Of a stretch of DNA of 64,000 bases, positions 36,535 through 46,328 are shown one piece after another. The DNA lies in contig NC_053409.1 in the NCBI RefSeq assembly GCF_016859285.1, positions 26,811,976 to 26,875,975 of the forward strand. The letters run 5' to 3'. The position numbers and the translations under genes were made by a program. Source of the DNA: Xiphias gladius (Eukaryota; Chordata; Actinopteri; Istiophoriformes; Xiphiidae). How positions within the stretch are numbered: position 1 is the stretch's first letter; each line of letters begins with the position of its first letter. The notes beneath the pieces are model-generated. The model was given only the letters and a program-made list of their open reading frames with translations. It searched no databases and was not told the DNA's origin.

Positions 36535-39500
36535 TACTTCTATCTTTGGGAGCACATTCATTGACATAATGCATTCCCTGGCCCCGTACCCTAACCTGAA
36601 CCTGATTCAAATCTGAACCTTAAATCCAGGTTTGATCCCTCAAACAGCCCTTTGAAGGTGTGAGTGTCCTCCCTCAAACTGTACCTCGCAGAAGGTCGAA
36701 GCACGCGTGCGCACACACACGCACTTCAAAAAGTCGTGAGATACACTCGTCAATTCTGTCTTTACGGAGAGAAAATATAGATTTCCACCATTTTCAAATA
36801 ACTAAAAATATGTTTAAAGAAACAATCAAAAGTTGTCATCTTGTCTTGATTTTGTGATTGACAGGCAGTTGAACTTCAGCGTGCGTGTGTGTGCACGCTA
36901 CAGTTATTTCAGGCCGGTCTACTTTTAGCGTCCAGCTGGGATCGGGCTGTCAGAGCAGGGCCCAGTAGGCCAGAATGGCTAATTACAGCCTCCTGTCCCG
37001 CAGCCCTGCCCTCTTTATCAAAACATGGAGTCACCACAGCAGTGCCCCACCTACTGATACACGTCAACCTGCCGCCGCCCTCCAGGTAAACAGGCCTTTG
37101 ACCTTTGACCTCCTGGCTACAACTAGGGTGTGTGAAATGTGTGTTTTCTTTGTAAAAAAAACAAACAAAAAAAAAAAAAAAAAGTGGTTGTAAATCCACG
37201 CTGGCGTTTCACAGTGTGTGTTCACTGTGGCCTTAGGAGGAGAAATTAAAAAGCTGGTCTGGTGCAAATCCTCCGTTCAACCCAGACTAACACGCTGCTC
37301 TTTCTGAGATTCGTTAATCTGATTACAACAATTAAGGTAGAGACTCGGACTGACTTCACCTCCCTCGTTCATTTGAATGAGGTCGGTCAGCCAGCACAGG
37401 GGGTGGGGGGTGACAACACAGATGACACCAGCAAAAAACAAAACAAAAAAAACAAACCCTCAGGGTCATCTGGCAATCAAGTTCAACCTGGCAACGCATC
37501 ATCATCCAGCAAGACGCGACACTGGCCGTTCAAATATATGCGAACCCGTTCCCGGTAGATTACTTTCTAACTGGAATGGAGTATTTCTGCTGTTTGCCTC
37601 ATGATCAACTCAACGAAAATGAAAATAGCTGGCACCACGATAACCTTCCACAGTTGCAAAATCCTGTCTCTGAGTATTTTAAACCTCTGTTCAGTGTTTT
37701 GATACTTGATAAGCCTTCAACTTCACAGATCTGTTACTCAATTGGATTTCCTAGATTGTATTTCAATGTCTCACCTGTATCTGAAACTACACGCCCCCCC
37801 AGGCACTGGCGTTATTTTAATGCAGGGCTGATCTTGGTCCGAGTGCTCACTTAGACCACTGCCCTGTAGACCTATGAAGCTTGAGTCAGATGGATGAATG
37901 AGCAACGCGGCACCGAGTACAAGTACAGCTAGCTGACTAAACAAGTAAACTTCCAACAGCTGTTTCACATCAAAAGTTCAGGATGAGAACATCGACGGCA
38001 GAAACTCAACCTGCAACCTGAGGCTTCTCATCACCAGAGGGTTTGGTGTGACATGATGCCGTATGTTTCAGATATACAACACTAAGAAGGCTCCAGTGGC
38101 TACAAGCAATGAGGCCACCGATGCTCCGGTGGGAGAATAAAGTCTGTGCGTTGTGGAGCAAACAACAGAAGATGCGCCATGTTTATGTCCATTTGAGATT
38201 CAGGTTTATATACTGACAGAGAATGCGGGTCCCTAGGGGGGACGGCACTGGGCCTGTCGTTGCCCCAAAGCAGCATCCAGTGAGTCACACAACACTGTAG
38301 TAACTAGCCCAGTCTCACCTGTCTCATCTGCTTTAAAACCCAAACTCCTCTAATAAGACAAACTTCAGGCGCCTGTAACTGTGAACTTCATGTGCATCTG
38401 TCTCAGTTCCCTTTTGACACTTTGCCACATGGACATCCAGCGTAACTCAGACACTTCAAATTAAAAGTCTAACTTTAAGTCTGTTTTTTCTTGTGTACGA
38501 GAAGCAGAGGCCGGTCAGAGGTCAGAGGTCAGGGTTTGGAGCTGGTCAGCATCTTCACTGGAGACTGCAGCGGGGATGTTCCTCACTTCCTCCAGCTCGC
38601 TCTAATGGCAGCAGACACAGATTTAGCATCAATATTTTACAGGTCAGATCCTTTTAACAAGCCTGGACCACACAACTCATCTGCTGCTGCTGCTGCTGCT
38701 TCCTGTGGAACTTTAACAGGACAAATCGCATCCTCACTCCTACCGGTAAATCCTCTGATTTCAAATCGAAACTGAACCTGCTTCACCACAATAAGACAGT
38801 GTTGTATGTACATAGTGTGAAATAAAGCAGGGCTCTGGTGGAAGGTCGAATCTTTTTCCTGGATGAAACGATGTTGAAACTCCAGGCAGGGCTCAATCTG
38901 TGGACTCTGCCCAGTTTACACAGCAAACATGAACAAACAAACATCCTTTCACTGTGCTGGAGAAAAGGCCATGGACGCCCCATTCATACCTGTTCATCTT
39001 GGGCGATCAGGTTTGAATGCACCAACAACGCATTTAGGTCCGATCGCTCAGACCTCATTCAGAGGTGGTCTGGCCGCATATGGCCAAATTCTTCTAGCAG
39101 TGTGTACGCCAGTGTGTGCTGAGCTACGCTCAAGGACCGCCTACTCAACTCACGTCCTCTGTGTGAGCGGACTTACACGCTCATTTTCAAAAAAATACAA
39201 GTTGTACAAATTGTGTAAGCTGGCGAGATCCGATCACAAGAGGTCACTTGAGACACATGTGGAGACGCATTCTAATGCTGGCGTGTGAACTGCAACGTAT
39301 GTTAATGAGAGGTATGAATAAATTAATCAATAAATACAGCAGGTACGAACAGACAGGTGTCCTCTAAACAAGCTGATAATTCATAGTTACACTTTACACA
39401 AACTATTGGGCAAAAGACAACTAATCAATTCAGCTCTAAAAATCGCACAGATACAAATGTTAAGTCTTTTCACTGCTTTACAAAAAGGTTTTCTAATATT

Positions 39501-41478
39501 TCATTAATATGTCATTAACAAGGCATTTCCTGTGTTTTTATCTGCAGCAGTTTTAAGACTTTTTAGTCCAAATAGTCCCAGAAACAAAACTGAGGAACAC
39601 TCAGGGAATTCAGAGTATTTGTGTCTGTTTCCACCACATCTGAAGGAGCATGCAGATTAGGCAAATTAGACCGATGATGGATTAAAAAGTGACTGTGTGG
39701 TTTAAGACAGGATTTTCAAGCACAGAGTCATCATGCAGTTTCTTTGTGATTTACTGTTGTGCGAATTGTGATGTTGGAACGGATGTTAAAAAAGAAGTCG
39801 TGCAGAAATGGAACAGGGAATGCAGGCGCCTGTAGGTGGGGAGAGTTTTATCTGGTCGTTTTTCTGCATCCAAGAATTGGCAATTAAAAAGGAGTTTAAG
39901 ATTCTTTCGCTCACTTTAAAAACAGTGGTCTGACATTATTCTGTATTTCACTTATTGTCAAGAAATTCCATAAAAAGACCCAAATAACCAATATGTTGGT
40001 TCGTCTCTCAAGACGGATCTTTCTTGTCTGTGGTTCTCAAGTCATCTGACAAAATAACACGAACATCTTAAAGAAAAAACCTGTGTCAAAGTGATCGACT
40101 GCACCGACATTTAAAATGACTCATTGCAGGGAGGTTAAGAAGAGACAGAAATTGGTCTTGTTAACTTTACTGCCACAAAGTCCCCGACCACCCTTATGTC
40201 ACTGTTTTACAAAAATCTCCACTTTTCCAATCCACAATAAAAATAGGGGGCCAGTGTTTTTACATTTATCCGCTCAGACTAGGGCCACATCAAACATTAT
40301 ATAATTTCAAACACAGTTTTCGTGTGAAAACTATTTGCAATCACACTAGTGTTTCCAGGTTGTTTTGGTGAAAAACTTGTTTGGTCTATTAACCTTTTAA
40401 AATCCACCATCCCGCCTTTTGGACACTTTAACCTTGGCAGAGCTGCTTAAGGTGTGTTCTGGTCTGTACTGGACTCAGTCTTCACACAACCTTGACAAAT
40501 TCTATGTTGTTTGAAAGTTCTAAGTCTCCTGATTCTATCTGTGCAAAGCACTGTAGGATCCATATCACTGCAACAGCTGTTGACACAGAACTGGTCCAGA
40601 CTTGTGGCTCTCAAGTGTTTTCGTCAATAAAAAAGGTCCAACTCCAGGCCTTATATTCAATTTTTTTTATGCCCAAAAGAGGGGTGTCTGGTAACAGGTT
40701 CAACGTCAGAAAATTCTATTAAAAATAAATAAATAAAATAAAGAAAAAACATCACAATTTCCCAGAACCCAAAATTACATCTTCAAATGTCTTGATTTTT
40801 TAAGTAACAGCCCAAAACCCAAAAATGTTCAGTTTTCAATGATACAAAACAGAGAAAAGCTGAGACTTGTATGGTTGCTATTTCTGCCAGACAGAAAATT
40901 AATTTTCAAGCAAAACTGCCAAATATTCTTTGGTTTCAGCTTCTCAAATGAGAGAATTTGATGCTTTTCTTTGGTCATAAATGACAGTTAATTAAATATC
41001 TTTGGGTTCGGGACCGGTAATTGGACAAAACAACTGAACTGAGCACTATGGGATTAAAAAGAGATTGTGAAACTTACTTTTTCACTGTTTTTGGACATTT
41101 TATAGACTAATGGAATAGAAATAATCAGCAGAGTGAATGCTAGTTCGAAAACCTAATGTGCTTTTAAATATATCTTCAAACCTTTCAAACCTTCTTCCAA
41201 AAGTTCAGTTTAAAACAGTGGCACTTGATTCTGGGGTATTGATAAAGCATCGCTACAGAATATTTGACCACTTATTGCCTTTACAGTTTATCGGTCGTCC
41301 TCCTACAGTAAATGTTCACATTCGACACCTTCGCTTGTTTGTTCTGTTCAAACTTAAGCAGCCGTTTGTATGTTCGCCTCTTATCAGGAACGCTGACAGA
41401 GTCATGCTGAAGGCATCCAGTGTCACATCCCAACAAGTCAGAGCAGAGCAAACACACGCAGCATACTGAGACCCTGTC

Positions 41479-41524
<46 letters not shown>

Positions 41525-43664
41525 CCGCCTGCTGCAGGGTGTGTTGTGACGAAGACATGAACTGTCCCACATTTCAGCACTTCACTCCATCTTCCCTCAA
41601 CACACTCTTACATTCATACACAACAGAGGCCTGAATGAACAAGTCTACACTCTGGAACACACACTGATAAAGGTCTGATGCCAGGCTTCAAACAACAATT
41701 AATTTGCTGATTTTTTTTTTTTTAGATTAATCAACAAATCACTTGGTCTATGACTCATTAAAATATTCAATTTACATTTATATATGACAAAGATAAATAG
41801 CAAAGTTGATTGGACAAAACAAGACCTTTTTTCCAAGAGATCACCTTAGACTGTGGGAAATTCTCAGGAGCATTATATACTGTTTTCTGACATTTTATAG
41901 ACAAAAAGATTCATGAATTAATCTGGAAAATAATCTGCAGATTAATTGATAATGAAAATAATCATTGGAGTTCAATTGTAACAGAGTATTTTTACAGTGT
42001 GGTATTAGTGAGTTTACTTAGATGAAGGACCCGAGTACTTTCTCCATGACCAGTGATTGTCAAAAAATTCCAAACGGTCTCATTGATGGACAAGAGTAAT
42101 ACAAGTTACTGGTTACCATTAGAAATTAAGACTTCACATACAAAATATGCTGCATAATGATCTTAAAATATGACCTTGTCATAAATTAAACTACCAAGCA
42201 GAATTTTAATATCATATGATAATAGTGAGGATTATATCACATTTGTAACAGCTGCTGCTATTGTACTCCTCGAGTTGTGGTAATACGTTAGGTCCCCCGT
42301 TTAACTACGGGTCTGTTTTTGGCAATTTTAGTTGTTTATTTTCTCTTTCTGAAAATTTGTTTCTGGTTAGGAGTGCTTTTCTGTTTGTTTATTTTGCTTC
42401 TGCGGAATAATATGGCAACACATCACACACACATTAATTCATCAGTAATAATCCTCTGATATCATAAATAACTGCATACCACTCATGAGTGAAGAGCTTG
42501 TTCTTAGCACATGTACCTGTCAATACTTACTTTTACTTAAGTAGATTTTTGAATGCAGGACTGTTCCTTGTAACAGAGTTTTTTTTACACTCCTTCCATC
42601 TGTCTGTTGGTGCAAATTCATAGAAATAATGAGTCTATTTTCTAAACTTCTGATCAGCTCTTTACTCTGGTTTTAAACATTAGCCAAAATTTAAGAGTCT
42701 GTTAAAGATGTCATTCTATATTCTGAATGTAAAAACTAATTACATGGCAAATGTTAAGATTTTGATTCACAGTGTTTCTTTTCTAATCTAGAAAACCCGA
42801 GTTTAGTCTTTTACTGGTACATTTCTACACCGTGGTATTTTGTACTTTTAAGTAAAGGACCTGAGTACTTTTTCCAGCTCTACTAGCCACCAGCTAACTT
42901 AGCTAGCGTGACAAACCAAAATGGCTGCATGTGGATATTAGCTGACCGTCAGCTGGATTCACTTCTCCTTTACCAACGCCGGACTTCATGTCCACAATAA
43001 AAAGCCTCAGTGTTAACACAGGTGGGGGGGTGGGGGACATAAGAAAACACAGGAAAGTGACAACAACAGTGCTACAACGCTGAAGCTAACGGTTAGCTCC
43101 ACTCGCACTAACGGTATCCCAAGCGCATTCCGCTATTCAGTGACCCGTTAGCTTTAGCCTGCTAGGTTACAAACATTTGGGTTAGACGTACGGTGACTTT
43201 TTACTTAAGTGTCAGGAAGGAAATATACAAATGTGGCGAATTTCCGCCAAACACTGTCACCTTCTTTCAGCACCCCCTGTACTCGACACCGCCGCCAGTT
43301 GTTTGTAGTTCTGAGCCTGATCGGCATTCTACACAAAGCTAGGCTAAACTAAGCTAAGCGGGCTAACCTGGAGCTCGGCCCTCTCAACCTCCCAGTGCGC
43401 CCTCTCCATCTCGAACCGGGCCCACTCGTGCTGGATGTAGTGCAGGATGCCGGGGATGGTGTACTGCTGCTGCGGCCGGGGCAGCTCGTCCGGCTGGTGC
43501 GGCACCATGACTCCGCCACCGCCACCTCCACCGCCTCCGATCGGCGGATTAGCGCTGCTGTTGCTCCCCGTCTGCTGCTGCTGTTGTTGCTGCTGCTGCG
43601 GCGGCGGAGGCTGTCGCGGAGCGCCCGCTCCGACCCCTCCTCCTCCGCCGGGGTGCTCATCCAT
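21097..43664 (-). CDS. strn3: Striatin-3 (SG2NA), complete coding sequence, 16 exons
   Basis: Scaffold B''' subunit of PP2A in the STRIPAK complex, cytoplasmic/membrane-associated. Exons in transcript order: 43368-43664, 32240-32343, 30389-30462, 28466-28544, 27385-27546, 27142-27280, 26790-26925, 25634-25773, 25360-25538, 24120-24167, 23793-23914, 23394-23561, 23142-23282, 22940-23047, 21387-21473, 21097-21266 (TAG). They total 2154 nt, giving 717 residues in one unbroken phase, close to the short human isoform (713, from memory). Domains: Pro/Gln/Gly-rich N-terminus (poly-Q about 23-31, poly-G about 43-51), caveolin-binding/coiled-coil segment from YTIPGILHYIQHEW (about 66) to KYHKLKYG (about 143), a segment with LLRQYLQEVGYTD, acidic ENAEDSDEDEDEEG, then WD40 repeats from about 395 (LKLWNL, IQWWN, VKLWNP, LRLWNL) ending ADALARVYV. 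The ATG at 43664 precedes MDEHPGG as in family. One intron (27281-26926 side) appears to use a GC donor. Confidence 0.96.
21474..22939 (-). other. STRN3 intron
   Basis: Intron of 1466 nt. Contains repeat-like text around 22440-22560 (CCAAAAGTTTCGGGAACTTTAATTTTC), shared in degraded form with 33195-33330 and 62160-62270, and a 13-bp inverted repeat at 22823-22858. No exon seen. Confidence 0.6.
24168..25359 (-). other. STRN3 intron
   Basis: Intron of 1192 nt. A fragment of the AAGTACT-rich repeat family may lie near 24960-25080. Nothing else recognised. Confidence 0.6.
26510..26705. mobile_element. Tc1-like transposon terminal fragment
   Basis: Text GGCATTATGGGGTACTGAGTATAGACTGATGAGGG, then CATAAGGCTGCAACATAACAACGTGG, then GGTGAAAGGGTCTGAATAC, matches in order the 3' end of common fish Tc1 elements. 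No transposase and no second terminus found. It lies in a STRN3 intron (25774-26789). Confidence 0.65.
27343..27382. repeat. (TG)n microsatellite abutting a STRN3 splice donor
   Basis: About 20 TG units that run directly into the minus-strand donor of the exon 27385-27546 (GT complementary to AC at 27383-27384), so the intron begins within a CA/TG repeat on the transcript. Confidence 0.95.
27660..28060 (-). repeat. Copy of the GATTAATCG-ended dispersed repeat
   Basis: Contains ACAGCAGCAAAGTCTCACATTTGAGAAGCTGGAAC and ends CGATTGGCTTATTGTTGCAATTCTA, features shared with copies near 34.8, 40.8, 41.7, 44.8 and 46.8 kb. An internal poly-A run is at 27945-27961. Confidence 0.65.
28890..30027 (-). 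mobile_element. Tc1/mariner-like element, copy 1, transposase sense on minus strand, inactive
   Basis: The minus strand encodes broken transposase text: VPWSDESGF around the first Asp near 29440-29460, and PRSPDLDPVEHFWQLVEREI (29040-29110) around the third acidic residue. The segments are in different frames, so the gene is dead. The right terminus TGTTCCTAATAAAGTGCTCATGAGTG (30001-30026) matches the terminal repeat of copy 2; the left terminus is diverged or lost. Lies in the STRN3 intron 28545-30388. The copy at 49315-50472 is highly similar and oppositely oriented. Confidence 0.85.
30463..32239 (-). other. STRN3 intron
   Basis: Intron of 1777 nt, AT-rich, with a poly-T run at about 31738-31759. 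No gene or named element recognised. Confidence 0.6.
32788..33126 (+). mobile_element. tRNA-headed SINE-like retroposon with (GGAT)n tail and 10-bp target duplication
   Basis: The head contains an A-box-like TGGTGCAGTGG (32811-32821) and a degenerate B-box-like GGGCTCGAACC (about 32848-32858), followed by body text seen in many fish repeats (GTTTGCATGTTCTCC, ACATGCAAGTTAACTGGTGAC, CCAATGTCAGCTGGGATTGG) and a GGAT-repeat tail. GATTCAACCA occurs immediately before (32778-32787) and after (33127-33136), the hallmark of target-primed insertion. The internal promoter assignment is an inference from the boxes. Confidence 0.75.
34505..34566. repeat. (CTAC)n followed by (CA)n microsatellite
   Basis: Compound tract: about six CTAC units (34506-34532), then about twelve CA units (34540-34565). 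Confidence 0.9.
34805..35070 (+). repeat. Copy of the GATTAATCG-ended dispersed repeat
   Basis: Starts GATTAGTCGATCAATCGATTAG, contains TGAATATCTTTGGGTTTTGGAC and ends GATTAATCGATAGTAAAAG...TTGGTGCAAC. Near full-length compared with the other copies in this window. Confidence 0.7.
36336..36531. repeat. Paired (TG)n and (CA)n microsatellites
   Basis: (TG)n at 36336-36361 and a longer (CA)n at 36464-36531 interrupted once by CGTA; complementary tracts about 100 nt apart. Confidence 0.9.
38965..39295. mobile_element. MITE-like element, approximate limits
   Basis: Begins CCCATTCATACCTGTTCATC and ends GGCGTGTGAACTG, so outer bases are roughly inverted (CATTCATACCT against AGGTGTGAA-like). Interior text such as CCGATCACAAGAGGTCACTTGAG is familiar from widespread teleost non-autonomous DNA transposons. 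No coding capacity. Assignment rests on recall, not search. Confidence 0.5.
40750..41130. repeat. Two head-to-head fragments of the GATTAATCG-ended repeat
   Basis: 40752-40870 reads in minus orientation (CAATTTCCCAGAACCCAAAATTACATC, CCAAAACCCAAAAATGTTC) and 40895-41130 in plus orientation (TTTCAGCTTCTCAAATGAGAG, AAATATCTTTGGGTTC, TTTGGACATTTTATAGACTAATGG). Confidence 0.6.
41483..41522. repeat. (CA)n microsatellite
   Basis: Uninterrupted run of about 20 CA units. Confidence 0.95.
41690..41990 (+). repeat. Copy of the GATTAATCG-ended dispersed repeat
   Basis: Contains TTGGACAAAACAAGACC, TTTTCTGACATTTTATAGAC and GCAGATTAATTGATAATGAAAATAATC, all shared with the other copies. Confidence 0.65.
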
Positions 43665-44146
43665 GTTTTTTTTCTTTTTTTTTCTTTTTTTTTTTTTTTA
43701 GAAAAGTAGAAGGAAAGTCCCAGGCAGCAGCGTTCCAATAAAGGATTCCCGTCCCCCCCTTAAGCCCGTGTCTCCGCTCCGTGTCTGTGGCGCAAGCTCC
43801 GCCGCGGTGTGTGAGGCTGGCTGCCCCCGGAGGGCTGCGGTGAGTGCGGCTGTTTGCGGACGCGGTGTCGGTGTATGGGTCTAACCGGCCGCCATTACTG
43901 CTCTCGCTCTCTCTCTCTCTATTTCTCTCTCTCTCTCTCTCTCTGGATCCGACGAGATCGGGGGGGCGGGGGGGGGGGGGGGTGCGCGCTGCATGACGGG
44001 ACACATCATCCTGATTTTCCCTGTCATCCAAATACATGATGTGGCATTTACGGTGCGGGGAAAAACGTAGAAAACCCCACAATAGTTATTGTATACAAAT
44101 TAGCCTTTAATTGCACTTGTTTAGTGGCCTTTGTTTCCTATCTCAG

Positions 44147-44195
44147 CTATGTATCTCTCTATCTGTCTCTCTATCTGTCTGTCTATCTGTCTATG
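44147..44195. repeat. (TCTATCTG)n microsatellite
   Basis: Imperfect TCTA/TCTG tetranucleotide run in the STRN3-AP4S1 interval. Confidence 0.8.
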
Positions 44196-44761
44196 TGTTG
44201 TTTGTACTTGTTATGCTGTCAATTTTCATTGACTGGTCCAACAGATTCATCAGTCCGGCTCAAAATCTCAGAGCAAACAACAAGAACACACATCTTTCAG
44301 TTTTACTCATTTTAACTACGTGTGTGTTCACTCCCTGTTACATTTATAAATAAATAAACACAACTTTATTACACAAATAATGGTATCCACTCCTTTGTCT
44401 TATTTGTTCAATATCAGTCATGTTGGAGTTAACCTGCTCTGAACTGCAGCCTGTTAAAACGTGATGTGCTACTTTCGTAATGAATTCTGGAGTTTGATCC
44501 TGTTTGTTTGATCTCATATGCATTATGGAGAAAAACAAATTACACCCACTATTGGTAGAATTTGGGAAATTATTACTTTGGTGCCCCTCAGTGGCAAAAT
44601 CGGACACTGTGGCAGGCAGTGATGCACAGTGTGAAACTGTAAAGTTGTTACATGAAACAGAATTTTTAGAAAAGTTGAGATCATGAGGTGAAACCCCACA
44701 AACCAAACTCTGTAAAAAAAAAAACAACTTTTTTAAATGAAAAATGCACTAATTAGTTTAG

Positions 44762-45060
44762 GGGCTGTAATTACTCGTTATCTTATTATCTATTCTTCTG
44801 CAGATTGTTTTTCTTTTATTATTGGATTGATCATTTGGTCTGTAAAACATCAAAAAACAGTGATACATGCACATGATCAATAGTCCAAAACCTAGAAATA
44901 TTACAATTTATTATAATGCAAGACCAGGAAAAGCAGCAGGTTCTCACGTCTGAGAAGCTGGAACTGTCAGATTCTGTATTTCTCTAATAACATGTGATGT
45001 TTTTATTTTTCTAGGGCAGTCTGGAATAAAGAAAAAAAAAAAGTCTGAAATCTGGAGTGA
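44762..45060 (-). repeat. Copy of the GATTAATCG-ended dispersed repeat
   Basis: Begins GGGGCTGTAATTACTCG, contains TTTGGTCTGTAAAACATC and GGAAAAGCAGCAGGTTCTCACGTCTGAGAAGCTGGAAC; same family as the copies in STRN3 intron 1. Confidence 0.65.
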
Positions 45061-46328
45061 ACACTAATGGTCTTATTTACCACACGTTGTGGTATCCTTA
45101 ACGCACCAGTTCAGGGCATAACTGAGCATGCGCTAGCGATGCTAACCGCTCTCGTTAGCTTCTCACGGTTGTCAACTGAAACATCCGGTGTGCTTCAGAT
45201 TTATTTTACTTTAATTTGACTCTGGTTTTACTCTCAGGCTCCGAACCACCGCGGCGCCTCGAACAGATTATATCAAATTAGATTAGATCCAATAAAATTA
45301 GGTTGGATTCTGGTGGAAAAGAGGGAGCAGCCGTCGGCCCGCGGTTGTTTTTAGCCCGAGCGACGGGGCTCATTTAGCCGCAGCTCAGACACAAGGTGCC
45401 GGTAAGTCAGATAAACGCTAGCGACGTTAATGACCGACCCATGACGCGGCGTGGCGGTCATGCTAACGGTTCTACGCGGGTTGTACGTGAACACGCAGCG
45501 GCGTGATGCCTTCAGGCGCTCCTCGGACACGCAGAAATCCCATCAACAGAGGTCCGTCAGTGAGAACATGTTTTCCTTATTTAGGGACAGTTGGCCTCAA
45601 GATGTCTGACGTTCACAAACCAAAACAAGCAGGTCGAGGACGTCTCCGTGGCCTCCGAGAGACTGCAAGTGCCTTTTTTTCGCTACTTGTTTTTTAACCT
45701 CACATAGACTAATCGATTAGAAAATAACGGGCAGATGAACTGATAGTGGTTTCTGACGAGTCATAGACCTAATGTCCTTCCCGGTGTCTCGGAGTCCAAG
45801 CTGACGTCCCGAACCCGAGGAGAGTCCGTTTATCATATTTAAGAGGATGAAAACAGATTTTTTTTTTTTTTCCGGATCGACGATGATTTTTCTGTCGATC
45901 GATTAATCAAGCGAATCGTTGCAGGGCTAACCGCGTTATAAAGGCTGAAATGAGCTAAAAACAGAGACGACAGGCCAGACAGGCCAGAAAATAAGGAAGA
46001 ATAGCAGCAGCCCAGGTTTATGTCGCCAGATCTGTTTGTTTCGTCGGTTTAACGTCGGTTTAGATTTTCGGGTTTCTGTCACATTACCGAGTGTTTCCCA
46101 AACTTTAACCGGTCCACCTGCGACCTCTCACCGCAGGTGCCAGAAGTCTCTAAACTCTGGGACGATTTTCTCATTTCAAAGAGGTAAAGTGTCCGGTTCT
46201 GGAGGCAAAAATTCAAACCACCATCGAGAGAGTCGCTGGTCATTTTCCTCTCGATGGTTTCAGGTCCTAACGACGCACCCGACGGTAGCGTCCCCGTGCC
46301 GGGCCTCAGGCCGGCGGCCGAGCGGAGG

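Larger units (their letters stand above)
32344..43367 (-). other. STRN3 intron 1 (11.0 kb)
   Basis: The long first intron holds no exon that I can support. Identified contents are a SINE-like insertion (32788-33126), microsatellites (34505-34566, 36336-36361, 36464-36531, 41483-41522), several copies of the GATTAATCG-ended repeat (34805-35070, 35395-35540, 40750-41130, 41690-41990), a palindrome (35400-35431), a MITE-like stretch (38965-39295) and a CTG hexamer repeat (38683-38700). Short open frames, such as those at 33811-34080 or 38491-38775, have no recognisable product. Confidence 0.65.
43665..46328. promoter_or_regulatory. Divergent STRN3/AP4S1 promoter interval
   Basis: The two genes are head to head with start codons 2664 nt apart. 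Two CpG-rich stretches stand out: 43740-44000 next to STRN3 (with (CT)n at 43906-43943 and a G-run at 43960-43982) and about 45100-45480 on the AP4S1 side. A consensus donor GCCG|GTAAGT after 45401 and an acceptor TTTCAG before 46264 suggest an AP4S1 non-coding first exon ending at 45401 joined to an exon beginning at 46264. Between the CpG blocks lie a TCTATCTG repeat and two copies of a dispersed repeat. Promoter assignment is inference. Confidence 0.6.

Noticed and set aside
38491-38775. 94-codon frame with an Ala run (CTG repeat)
   Set aside because: Low-complexity repeat translation within STRN3 intron 1, no family match.
43447-43701. Plus-strand frame rich in Pro and Cys opposite STRN3 exon 1
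   Set aside because: Antisense of the Gly/Gln repeats in STRN3 exon 1.
46254-46328. Upstream in-frame ATG for AP4S1 at 46254
   Set aside because: A strong acceptor (TTTCAG ending 46263) follows it, so it is probably intronic, and the conserved protein start MIKF is at 46329.
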